Under the pieces are notes generated by a model. That model was not told the origin of the DNA. It saw nothing but the letters and a program-made list of their open reading frames with translations, and searched no databases. From Pseudomonadales bacterium (GTDB lineage: Bacteria; Pseudomonadota; Gammaproteobacteria; Pseudomonadales; Pseudohongiellaceae): 47,178 nt of DNA. The position numbers and the translations under genes are program-made. Location: the NCBI GenBank assembly GCA_022822865.1, contig JAJDYJ010000014.1, forward strand, positions 1-47,178, in the 5' to 3' direction. Shown piece after piece: positions 34,327-42,077 of this stretch (positions within the stretch are counted from its first letter, which is position 1; every line of letters starts with the position of its first letter).

Positions 34327-35691
34327 TCAGTCGGCGCTGACTCCGGCGCTGCTCCTGACCAGTTCCCGGTTGCGCGCATCGAATTGCGCCAGCAGATTTT
34401 CCGTGTGGCTTCTGAAACGGTCCATCTCGTCGTCGGCAATTCCCGGCGCCGGCGGCATCAGCGCGTTGGCGCGGTCCGGATTGCGGGGCACGCCGTTCTT
34501 CAGCACTTCGTAATGCAGATGCGGACCGGTCGCGCTGCCGGTCGAGCCCACATAGCCGATCACCTCGCCCTGGTGAACCCTGACTCCGGGCTGCACGCCG
34601 TCCGCGAACCGGGACAGATGGGCGTAACGGGTTTCCAGACCCCCGGCGTGAGCGAGAATGACGATATTGCCGTATGAGCCATGGCGGGAGGCGCGGGTGA
34701 CGTTGCCGTCGCTTGTGGCCCGGACCGGCGTGCCGGTGGGGGCGGCATAGTCGGTTCCCTCGTGCGGGCGAACCTTGTTGAGAATGGGATGCAGGCGTTT
34801 CGGATTGAAATGCGAACTGATGCGGAACACATCGAGCGGATTCCGCATCAGGCCGGTCTGCATGTTGTTGCCGTCCGGGCTGTAATAACCCGTCTGACCG
34901 TCTACATTCTCATACCGCACCGCGAGATGTTCCTCGCCGCGATTCACGAAGCGCGCCACGAGCATGTCGCCTTCGCCTACGTATTCATCCTGGTGGAATT
35001 GCTGTTCGTAGAAAATCGTGAACTGGTCGCCGGGTTGGGTGTCGAGCATGAAATCTATCTTGCCGCCGAAGATGTCGACCATGCGCATGCTTTGCGTCGG
35101 CGGCACCCGTTCCCGCTCCGCCGCCGCCAGCAGGCTGCTGTACACCGTACCGCCCTTGATATCCGTTTCTATGCGCGGCGTGCGCCTGATGGGTTCGACG
35201 CTGAACTCCTGCCCGTCGCGCCTGAAAGCGAGTTCTTCCAGCGGCGACCGTATCAGCCGGAACTCGTCAAGGTCTCCGGAATCGTCCAGCTTGAAACCGA
35301 GTTTGTAGCCTTCCTTCATGGCGTTCAGAATCTTCGCTTCCTCACCGCTGCGCAAGAGCCGGGCGAGATCCGCCGGGTCGAGGTCCAGTTCCACGAACAA
35401 CTCGCTCAAGGTATCGCCGTAACTGACTTCGACAAGCCGCCAGTCGGTGGATTGCCGCAGCGAGGGCGAAAGCTCGGGCTCCGCCTCGGGTTCGGGCGGC
35501 TGCACGGATTCGACTACGGGAATTTTCGGCAATGCCGGCAGGTCGGCGGCGATCTCGTGAGGGGACGCCAGCCGCAAGGGTTCGGATTCGGACGGCGCTT
35601 GCAGCAGGCCTGCGACAAAAAGACCGACCGCGCCGAACGGAATCAGCGCGACCGTAATGTTGCGGCCATCCCTTTGCGGGCGGCGTTGCAT
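34327..35691 (-). CDS. mepM: M23 family murein endopeptidase, MepM-like
   Basis: Peptidoglycan endopeptidase that cuts cross-links during cell-wall growth. A single N-terminal membrane anchor (about residues 12-31) is followed by a proline/glutamate-rich linker, then an OapA/LysM-like domain (about 85-170; VEVSYGDTLSELF), and then the M23 peptidase (about 300-410). Zinc and catalytic residues are His310 and Asp314 in HEGTDYAAP, His358 in YAHLS, and His391/His393 in PHLHYEV. The 454 residues match the MepM/YebA size. It is divergent from tyrS, as in Pseudomonas. Confidence 0.93.
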   Translation of the reverse strand: MQRRPQRDGRNITVALIPFGAVGLFVAGLLQAPSESEPLRLASPHEIAADLPALPKIPVVESVQPPEPEAEPELSPSLRQSTDWRLVEVSYGDTLSELFVELDLDPADLARLLRSGEEAKILNAMKEGYKLGFKLDDSGDLDEFRLIRSPLEELAFRRDGQEFSVEPIRRTPRIETDIKGGTVYSSLLAAAERERVPPTQSMRMVDIFGGKIDFMLDTQPGDQFTIFYEQQFHQDEYVGEGDMLVARFVNRGEEHLAVRYENVDGQTGYYSPDGNNMQTGLMRNPLDVFRISSHFNPKRLHPILNKVRPHEGTDYAAPTGTPVRATSDGNVTRASRHGSYGNIVILAHAGGLETRYAHLSRFADGVQPGVRVHQGEVIGYVGSTGSATGPHLHYEVLKNGVPRNPDRANALMPPAPGIADDEMDRFRSHTENLLAQFDARNRELVRSSAGVSAD

Positions 35692-35924
35692 GGATGAAAA
35701 GCTGATAGCGATTCCTCCAGTACGCCGGTCCCTGCCGGCGATCCTTGCGCTAAAACGCTAAAGGTTACACTTTTTTGGCAGCCGTTTCACCCGCTCCCGC
35801 TGCCCAATGCGCTGCCGACTATAGTAAGATCGGCAACTTTGTTCCGGTGTCCGGAATTGCGGTCTACAGCCGGTTTGACAAATCTCGGCCGGATTAAGTT
35901 CCCGCTGACTTGACAGGCTCCGCC

Positions 35925-37199
35925 ATGGCGCATGAAACCATAATCGCCGATCTCGAATCGAGAAATCTCATCGCCCAGCTCGCGGGTGGCGACGAACTCG
36001 TGCAGCATCTCGCGGACGGCAGCCGCACGGTTTATTGCGGATTCGATCCCACGGCGGAGAGCCTGCATATCGGCAATCTCCTGCCATTGCTGGCGCTTCG
36101 GCGGTTCCAGCTCGCCGGGCACCGGCCCATCGCCCTCGTAGGCGGCGCCACCGGGCTGATCGGCGACCCCAGTTTCAAGGACTCCGAGCGCAAGCTCAAT
36201 TCAGTGGAAGTCATAGCCGATTGGGTCGAGCGGATCAAACCGCAACTCGCCCGCTTTCTCGATTTCGACTGCGGCGCCAATTCGGCGCTGCTCGTCAACA
36301 ACCTGGAATGGACCCGGGATTACGACATGCTCGGCTTCCTGCGCGACGTCGGCAAGCATTTCTCGGTCAACAACATGATCCAGAAGGAATCGGTGCGGCA
36401 GCGGATCGAGCGCGACGGCGAGGGGATTTCCTATACCGAATTCAGCTACATGATCCTGCAATCCTTCGATTTTTCGGAATTGCGCAAGCGCTACGATTGC
36501 ACGATACAGGTCGGCGGCAGCGATCAATGGGGCAACATCACCGGCGGCATCGATCTGACCCGGCGCCTGCACCGGCAGCAGGTCTATGGCGTGACTTTCC
36601 CGCTCGTCACCAAGTCCGACGGCTCGAAATTCGGCAAGACCGAAGCGGGCACGATCTGGCTCGACCCCGCCAAGACATCGCCCTATGCCTTCTACCAGTT
36701 CTGGCTCAATGCCGCCGATGCGGACGTTTACGAGTTTCTGCGCTATTTCACCTTCCTGGCGCCGGAGAAGATCGATCGGATCGAGCGCGCCGACGCCGCC
36801 TCGCAAGCCCGGCCCGTGGCCCAGGGCGTTCTGGCGCGGGAAGTCACCGGGCTCGTGCATGGCGAACAGGGACTGGCCGCGGCCGAACGTATCACCGAGG
36901 CGCTCTTTTCAGGCGAAGTCTCCGGATTGGGGGAAGAAGACCTGCGGCAACTGGAACAGGACGGCCTGCCTTGCACCGAAATCGCGCCGGAAACCGCCTT
37001 GCTCGACGTGCTCGTGGCATGCGGCCTGGCGCGGTCGCGGCGCATCGCCCGCGACCTGATCGGCAGCGGCGCCGTATCGGCGAATAACGCCGTTCAAAGC
37101 GCCGGCGACGATCCGCTCGATCCGCAACTCGCGCTGCATGGAAGATACTTCATCATCAGGCGAGGCAAAAAGAACTTTCACCTCGCCAAACTCGCCTGA
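35925..37199 (+). CDS. tyrS: tyrosyl-tRNA synthetase
   Basis: Charges tRNA-Tyr. The ATG at 35925 is chosen over a TTG five codons upstream. The class Ia motifs are present: HIGN (48-51, the HIGH site) and KFGKTE (235-240, the KMSKS site). GFDPTAESLH, GGSDQWGNI and the C-terminal S4 RNA-binding domain (LARSRRIARDLIGSGAVSAN) complete the 424 residues. The divergent gap to mepM is about 230 bp. A TTGACA is present at 35875-35880, but no convincing -10 box at proper spacing was found. Confidence 0.98.
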   Translation: MAHETIIADLESRNLIAQLAGGDELVQHLADGSRTVYCGFDPTAESLHIGNLLPLLALRRFQLAGHRPIALVGGATGLIGDPSFKDSERKLNSVEVIADWVERIKPQLARFLDFDCGANSALLVNNLEWTRDYDMLGFLRDVGKHFSVNNMIQKESVRQRIERDGEGISYTEFSYMILQSFDFSELRKRYDCTIQVGGSDQWGNITGGIDLTRRLHRQQVYGVTFPLVTKSDGSKFGKTEAGTIWLDPAKTSPYAFYQFWLNAADADVYEFLRYFTFLAPEKIDRIERADAASQARPVAQGVLAREVTGLVHGEQGLAAAERITEALFSGEVSGLGEEDLRQLEQDGLPCTEIAPETALLDVLVACGLARSRRIARDLIGSGAVSANNAVQSAGDDPLDPQLALHGRYFIIRRGKKNFHLAKLA

Positions 37200-37205
37200 A
37201 CTCAC

Positions 37206-38213
37206 TTATTGTTCCGCGGCTTCCCGCGCCATTCTTTCTTCGGCCCGATGCCCGGAAAGAATGTTGTACATGCCGTAGTTGCCTTCGTGGCAGGCGTATT
37301 CGTAGATCTTGTCCGGGGTGAAATCGAGCATGATTTCGCGCGTATACGGCGCGGTGAACTGGCCGGGGTCGTCGGATGTGAAATGGTAGAGAATCTGTTC
37401 GTCGCTGATCCGGGTCAGACGTTCGGTATTGATCTTTCTATCCGTGCCCGGAGCGGTGCTGCTGGCATCCGAGTAGTTGGTGGTTTCGATGACCAGGGTG
37501 TCGCCGTCCCACCAGCCGCGGGAATCGCCGTGCCACAACTTGACCTTGCCGGTCAGATGGGGCTTTTCGACGATGGGAGCGATGCGCACGTCATGGGCCA
37601 TTTCCTGGATGATCGCCACGGTGTCGCGGGTTTGCACGATCTGGATATAACTGTTGTAGCCGGACCCGAGCCGCGGCGCCCCGAATGACAGGCAGCGCTC
37701 GCCGAGGGGACGATCTGTCCAGGAATCCGCCGGATGCAGGCGCCGGCGTTCGGCGAGTTCCCGGGCCGTGGCGACGGCTTCCAGCGTGCGCGGCGGATAC
37801 CTGCCGTTCGGCGGATCGATGATCTGGGAGGTCCGGCGATGCACGATGCGGTCGACGATCCATTGCGAGTCGTAGTTGCCCGTGGTGGGATCGTACGAGT
37901 TGATTTCGCCGCTGACGGCGGCGCCGAAAAATCCGTCGCCGAAGAGCGCGTCCGCGCCGGAAGCGTTTACGTCAAGTGCGCGCTGTTGCAGGAAAGCGAT
38001 CTCTTCGTCGGTGAAGAATTCGCGGTCGGCATAGGCTTCGGGACGCTCGACCGGAGTCAGCGTATTGTTTTCCCATACCCCTTGAAAATCCGGATGGCCG
38101 TCGATGGTGCGCGGTACTTCGTAGTCGCTTTGCGCGCTTGCCGCCAAAGGCATGGCCAGCAAAATGAGCATTGCCCGAAATGACGTCCAGCACGTTCCGA
38201 AAAATCGATTCAT
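37206..38213 (-). CDS. secreted protein of unknown function (PDFQGVW type)
   Basis: A 335-residue exported protein with a signal peptide ending SAQSD (about residue 28). Conserved blocks are GHPDFQGVWENNTLTPVERP (about 39-58), ERCLSFGAPRLGSGYNSYIQ, VQTRDTVAIIQEMAHDVR, and WHGDSRGWWDGDTLVIETTN (about 228-247), which are recognisable as a widespread family of exported proteins in marine bacteria and Acidobacteria. I know of no assigned enzyme activity. It lies 80 bp downstream of the PAL-like propeller gene on the same strand and ends 6 bp from tyrS (convergent). Probably co-transcribed with the propeller. Confidence 0.75.
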   Translation of the reverse strand: MNRFFGTCWTSFRAMLILLAMPLAASAQSDYEVPRTIDGHPDFQGVWENNTLTPVERPEAYADREFFTDEEIAFLQQRALDVNASGADALFGDGFFGAAVSGEINSYDPTTGNYDSQWIVDRIVHRRTSQIIDPPNGRYPPRTLEAVATARELAERRRLHPADSWTDRPLGERCLSFGAPRLGSGYNSYIQIVQTRDTVAIIQEMAHDVRIAPIVEKPHLTGKVKLWHGDSRGWWDGDTLVIETTNYSDASSTAPGTDRKINTERLTRISDEQILYHFTSDDPGQFTAPYTREIMLDFTPDKIYEYACHEGNYGMYNILSGHRAEERMAREAAEQ

Positions 38214-38293
38214 GGCGGTTTTCCCTCAAACAGGAATAATCCTCCGATTATCGCCGATCGGAGGATTACTGCAAGCGTTTGAACGGGTTCGCG

Positions 38294-39430
38294 CTAGCGA
38301 GGGACGTAGGGCCTGGCCACTACGTGTTCGGGATTGGCGTTCGGCAGCGGAACCATCTTCTGCGGCCTTCCGGTCTGATTGTCGGCGCCATAGAGATTGC
38401 CTTCCTCGTCGGCGGAGAACGAGTGCATCTCAATCCAGTAGTCCTGGCCTTCGGTGGGCAACAGCCAGGTGTAGTTGCGCGACCCGTCGTCCAGGTTGAA
38501 TTGCACGATCTTCGGCGGGTCGTTATCGGTGACCCAGGCATGAGTTTCGCCGACCGATATGTCCAGCGGCGTGTCGAGGCCTCCCCAGGTCGTGACGTAT
38601 TCGTAGGCCGGATACTCGGCGGAATCTCTCGCGGCGGTCTGCTGATAAACCTTGACGTTGCGGTTGTTGCGGTCGAGCACGTAAAGCCGGTCGTCCGGGC
38701 CGACGGCGATGCTATGTACGCTGCCGTACTGATGCGGTTCGGTTCCTTCCTCGCCGAATTCCGAACGATAGGAGCCGTCGGCGTTGCGGACGACGATGCG
38801 CTTGTTGCCGAGGCCATCGGCGATGAGGAACTTGCCGTCAGGCAGGAAGGCGACGTCCTGGGGCTGGTCGTAATGCGTCTCGTCGTTGCCGGGGACGTTC
38901 TTCTCGCCCAGCGTCATCAATAATTGTTCGCCGTCGTTGGAAAACACATAGATGATGTGGGCGGATTCCTCGATCAGCCAGAGGCGGTTCTCCGGGTCGT
39001 AGGGACTCATGCGCAGGCGATGGGGCCCCGGGCCGTTGGAGCCGATGAACAAATGATCCCAGTGGTCCCAGACCTCGAGCAATTCGCCTTCGCTGTTGAC
39101 CACGTAGATGCAGTTCTGCCAGACCCGCCCGCGGCCGCGCAGCACGTTCCAGCCCATGGAGCCGGGAAAGTTCGTGTAATCCGGCGGAATCGGGTCCGGC
39201 AGTTCGGTCTGGCCGCGTTGCAGAAAGAAGATGCGGTCGCTGGATTGCGCGTGAACGCCGGCGTTGCCGCCCCAGGAAATTCCTTCTCCACCGAATGGCT
39301 GTATCCAGGTCGCGGTCGTGTATTCGTACGGGCTGGGTCCGATCGGCCCGCGGTCCTGGGATTGAGCCGGTCCGGCAAGCAGGCTTCCGAACGCCAGGGC
39401 GGCGCCCATTTGCAGGATTTTGATTTTCAT
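38294..39430 (-). CDS. secreted six-bladed NHL propeller, PAL (peptidyl-alpha-hydroxyglycine lyase)-like
   Basis: A 378-residue exported propeller. The start at 39430 gives a signal peptide (residues 1-25, PAQSQ). NHL repeats read like the PAL domain of animal PAM: QPQDVAFLPDGKFLIADG, then NKRIVVRNADG, then VHSIAVGPDDRLYVLDRNNR. The three positions of the PAL zinc histidines appear occupied: His137 (GPHRLRM), His239 (VHSIAV) and His336 (EMHSFSA, before DEEGNLYGAD). The catalytic tyrosine of PAL lies in a DGYCN loop; here the loop is DGLGN, with Leu207 at that place, so activity may differ or be lost. It lies beside three PHM-like copper monooxygenases on the same strand, separated by an opposite-strand gene. 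The lyase role is inferred by alignment in the head and needs structural confirmation. Confidence 0.72.
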   Translation of the reverse strand: MKIKILQMGAALAFGSLLAGPAQSQDRGPIGPSPYEYTTATWIQPFGGEGISWGGNAGVHAQSSDRIFFLQRGQTELPDPIPPDYTNFPGSMGWNVLRGRGRVWQNCIYVVNSEGELLEVWDHWDHLFIGSNGPGPHRLRMSPYDPENRLWLIEESAHIIYVFSNDGEQLLMTLGEKNVPGNDETHYDQPQDVAFLPDGKFLIADGLGNKRIVVRNADGSYRSEFGEEGTEPHQYGSVHSIAVGPDDRLYVLDRNNRNVKVYQQTAARDSAEYPAYEYVTTWGGLDTPLDISVGETHAWVTDNDPPKIVQFNLDDGSRNYTWLLPTEGQDYWIEMHSFSADEEGNLYGADNQTGRPQKMVPLPNANPEHVVARPYVPR

Positions 39431-39523
39431 AATGCCTGTTCCAGTTGGGACGGTTGTATGGCACGCAGAATCTATCATTAGCCGGGAAAGATGAGAAGGG
39501 CGCGGGTGGCGGGATGATTCCGA

Positions 39524-39552
39524 TTGCATGCAGTCTTGCTTCGCTTTATGCT
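39524..39552 (+). promoter_or_regulatory. weak promoter candidate upstream of the HTH-NTPase gene
   Basis: TTGCAT (39524-39529) and TATGCT (39547-39552) are exactly 17 bp apart, with 3 of 6 and 4 of 6 consensus matches. They lie about 70 bp before the ATG at 39624. Confidence 0.3.
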
Positions 39553-39623
39553 AGATCACGAAGTTAGGGGAATGCGGTCTGCGAAGGAGGACGGTTCTGC
39601 GCTCCGTCCGCCAGAAGTTGTAA

Positions 39624-40529
39624 ATGAACAGGCATCCTAAACTTGCCAGAAAGCTCAAACTGCTCTACCAGTTGAAGGCCAGGCAGGACATCACCAGCAA
39701 TCAGAAATTGGCAAACCTGCTCGGCCTGAGCCGCCAGGCGGTCAGCAAGTGGGGAGCAGGCGGGGGAACCCAGTCAGGCGACTCCATTCCCGATGCCCAT
39801 TTTTTCGCCATCGGAAAGTTGTTCGGAATCGATTCGTACCTGTTCACGTTGGAGTACGAGGAGTTCGAGAAAGAAGTCAGGACGATTCTCGACCGGCGTA
39901 ACAGGGCGAGGCTGCGCCGGCCGCGGCAATTTTTCAATAACAATTTGCCGGCCGTCAGGGAAAATTTACCGGGCCGGGAAGCCGAACTTGCCTCCCTGAA
40001 TGAAGCCTGGGATCAATGCGCGGCCAATGTAATTCAGATCACTGGCGTAGCGGGCGTCGGAAAAAGCTCCCTCATAAACGAATGGCTGGCGGGTATGGAC
40101 GCCCACAATTACAGGGGTGCGGAAACGGTCCTTGCCTGGTCGTTTCATAATGGTTCTGGCTCGCGTTCGACCAGCGCGCCTTTCGAGTTGTTCCTTATCT
40201 GCGCCCTTTCATTACTTGGCGATGCAAATGCGGTTCGGGACGATCCGAAGGGTCAGGCCGTGCGTCTGGTGCGAGAGATCAGACAAAACCGAACCTTGCT
40301 CGTACTCGACGGAATCCAGAACCAGCAATATGGCTGTGGTCCCAGCTTCGGTAAATTTGCAGATCCTGCTTTTTCCATGCTCGTGAGGGAACTGGCAAGG
40401 GAGAACCCTGGTCTTTGCGTACTTGGCTCGCGACTGAAAAGCTCCGACTTCGACGCGATCGGCTCCCCTCGCGCCGTTTCGCTTGAACTCATGGGTCACT
40501 CCGGGTTGGCGGAGAAGAGCAGCTTTTGA
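39624..40529 (+). CDS. HTH plus STAND-type P-loop NTPase, apparently truncated
   Basis: A 301-residue protein in two parts. Residues about 24-44 form an XRE-type helix-turn-helix (QKLANLLGLSRQAVSKWG). After a linker, GREAEL (117-122) and a P-loop GVAGVGKSS (141-149) start an NB-ARC/NACHT-like ATPase with Walker B LLVLDG (225-230). STAND proteins normally continue with a winged-helix arm and a long sensor domain of several hundred residues. Here the protein stops after SLELMGHSGLAEKSSF, inside the first NTPase half, and the stop sits 14 bp from the terminator of the next gene. This suggests deletion of the 3' part. Such proteins can be transcription regulators or phage-defence sensors. A functional short form cannot be excluded. 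Confidence 0.6.
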   Translation: MNRHPKLARKLKLLYQLKARQDITSNQKLANLLGLSRQAVSKWGAGGGTQSGDSIPDAHFFAIGKLFGIDSYLFTLEYEEFEKEVRTILDRRNRARLRRPRQFFNNNLPAVRENLPGREAELASLNEAWDQCAANVIQITGVAGVGKSSLINEWLAGMDAHNYRGAETVLAWSFHNGSGSRSTSAPFELFLICALSLLGDANAVRDDPKGQAVRLVREIRQNRTLLVLDGIQNQQYGCGPSFGKFADPAFSMLVRELARENPGLCVLGSRLKSSDFDAIGSPRAVSLELMGHSGLAEKSSF

Positions 40530-40542
40530 GTTGGAGCCGGTA

Positions 40543-40573
40543 CAAAAAAAGACCGGCGGCACGATGCCGCCGG
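40543..40573 (-). terminator. terminator of PHM-like gene A
   Basis: CCGGCGGC (40553-40560) pairs with GCCGCCGG (40566-40573) around a 5-nt loop. On the minus strand it is followed by a T-run (the A-run at 40543-40550). It lies 48 bp past the stop of the gene ending at 40621. Confidence 0.8.
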
Positions 40574-40620
40574 CCTGGAAACGCAGCGGCCGCGGGCGCG
40601 GCCGCCGAATCATCGCACTA

Positions 40621-41952
40621 TCAGTCGGACCCGGCCAGAGAGCGTTGCTGGGCCGCCCGTCTTTCCGCCACGAGCTGCTCGTACCCTTCTTCGTCGAGAT
40701 GGGTGATCGCCAGCCAGGCGTGGGTCATTTCGTCACCGGTTCGGCTGCCGCCGTATACCCACTGATCGGGATCGGGGTTGTTTGGGTTGGCCGCGGTGTT
40801 GTCGTACCACTGCTTCAGAACCAATACGGCGCCGGTCGGCACGAGCGGGGCCACGTCGGGTTCGTAGATGTGGCTGTGATGCCAGGTGGCGCTCCAGTTG
40901 GAGACCTGGCTGATCTGCTCGGTGCGGCCGGTTTCCGGATAGAAGATTTCCAGCGAAGCGGCATTCATGCGCAGATGGCCGTGAGGCTGGAAGCTGTCGA
41001 CCCGGATCGGATGGTCGAAGGAGTGGAAACCCTGGGTCATGTGATAGCCGTTGGGCGGAATGACCAAGTCGTCCTGCTCGTCGATCCTGTACAGCTTGAG
41101 ATCCTGCTTGTACTTCGCGGTTTCGACGTATTCCTCGTCGTGCAGCCAGAGGCCGATCTCGACGACGTTGTCGGTGATCATCTGGCCCTGGGCCGTCGGC
41201 CCCACGCCGCCGGGGAACATGTGGATGCTCCAGCGCACCATCGAACCCGCCGGAATCGTGCGGCACACGCCATCGGGAACGATCTCGCCCCATTTGCCCA
41301 TGGCGTACTCGGTCAACTGGCCGTAACGCTCCATGCTGCCGTCTTCGTGCATGATCTCGACCGAGGAGTTGGCGTGGTGGACAACCGCCGATGCGTCGCC
41401 GCGCGGCTTCACCTGCACCGCCTTGATGCAGCGGTCCGTGGTGATTCCGCTGGGCACGTAATGGTTGCTCCACATGTCGTTGCCGTTGGCGGGAATGTCG
41501 ATCGGAATCGATGGAATGACGACAGTCGGTTCGCCGAACTGTTCAACGAAACTCCAATCGGACGGATCGTTCAGATCGGGCGCGGGCACGACTACGTCAG
41601 GGTCGCCTTGCGGAGCGCCCTGGTCGACCCAGGCGACGATGGTGTCGATTTCTTCCTGGGCCAGTCTCCAGTCGCCTTGCAGTTCCTGGATGCCGATGCC
41701 ATGGTCGTAGGCGTAGGGCGGCATCTCGCGATTCGCCACCCGAAGCTGGATCAGCGGCGCCCAGGGACGAATCTGGTCGTAGGTCTCGAACTGCATGGGC
41801 CCGATGCCGCCTTCGCGGTGGCAGACCACGCAATTCTCGTTGATGATGCGTCCGACATGGCTGTTATAGGTGATTTGTTCGGCTTCCTGCGCCAGGGCCG
41901 CCGAGGAAATGCCGGCCGCGGCAAGAAGTCCCGCCAATACTCGAATCTTCAT
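40621..41952 (-). CDS. cytochrome c - PHM-like copper monooxygenase fusion, copy A
   Basis: A secreted 443-residue fusion. The start at 41952 follows GGAGCAGGAC; the signal peptide ends at ALAQ (about 22). Residues about 28-115 are a class I cytochrome c with CVVCH (41-45) and a likely distal Met77 (REMPPY). The rest reads as a type II copper monooxygenase with the ligand order of peptidylglycine alpha-hydroxylating monooxygenase: His192-His193 (VVHHANSS) with His244 (SIHMF) for the first copper, and His324/His326 (QPHGHLRM) with Met409 (GDEMTHAW) for the second. HHSH (358-361) is an additional histidine cluster. The cytochrome would supply electrons instead of ascorbate. The substrate is unknown. 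It is one of three tandem paralogues and ends in RSLAGSD, as all three do. Confidence 0.82.
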   Translation of the reverse strand: MKIRVLAGLLAAAGISSAALAQEAEQITYNSHVGRIINENCVVCHREGGIGPMQFETYDQIRPWAPLIQLRVANREMPPYAYDHGIGIQELQGDWRLAQEEIDTIVAWVDQGAPQGDPDVVVPAPDLNDPSDWSFVEQFGEPTVVIPSIPIDIPANGNDMWSNHYVPSGITTDRCIKAVQVKPRGDASAVVHHANSSVEIMHEDGSMERYGQLTEYAMGKWGEIVPDGVCRTIPAGSMVRWSIHMFPGGVGPTAQGQMITDNVVEIGLWLHDEEYVETAKYKQDLKLYRIDEQDDLVIPPNGYHMTQGFHSFDHPIRVDSFQPHGHLRMNAASLEIFYPETGRTEQISQVSNWSATWHHSHIYEPDVAPLVPTGAVLVLKQWYDNTAANPNNPDPDQWVYGGSRTGDEMTHAWLAITHLDEEGYEQLVAERRAAQQRSLAGSD

Positions 41953-41972
41953 GTCCTGCTCCCGAATGAGTG

Positions 41973-41985
41973 TTGATTCAATCAA
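41973..41985. promoter_or_regulatory. 13-bp palindrome upstream of PHM-like gene A
   Basis: TTGATTCAATCAA is a perfect 6-1-6 palindrome 20 bp upstream of the ATG at 41952. Its size and position suit an operator. No equivalent was found before copies B or C. Confidence 0.35.
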
Positions 41986-42006
41986 GTTTTAGCACAGCGA
42001 AAGAAA

Positions 42007-42059
42007 GCCCCGCAACGACACAACCGTAACAAAGTTTGTCTGTTGTGTCGCCGCGGGGC
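42007..42059 (-). terminator. long hairpin after PHM-like gene B
   Basis: GCCCCGC (42007-42013) and GCGGGGC (42053-42059) form a 7-bp outer stem, then a 2x2 mismatch, then CGACACAAC (42016-42024) with GTTGTGTCG (42042-42050), 9 bp, around a 17-nt loop. It lies between the stop of B (42078) and the start of A, and it lacks a clear T-run, so it is a terminator or an mRNA-stabilising hairpin. Confidence 0.55.
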
Positions 42060-42077
42060 GTGGATCAGGTCAGCGCG

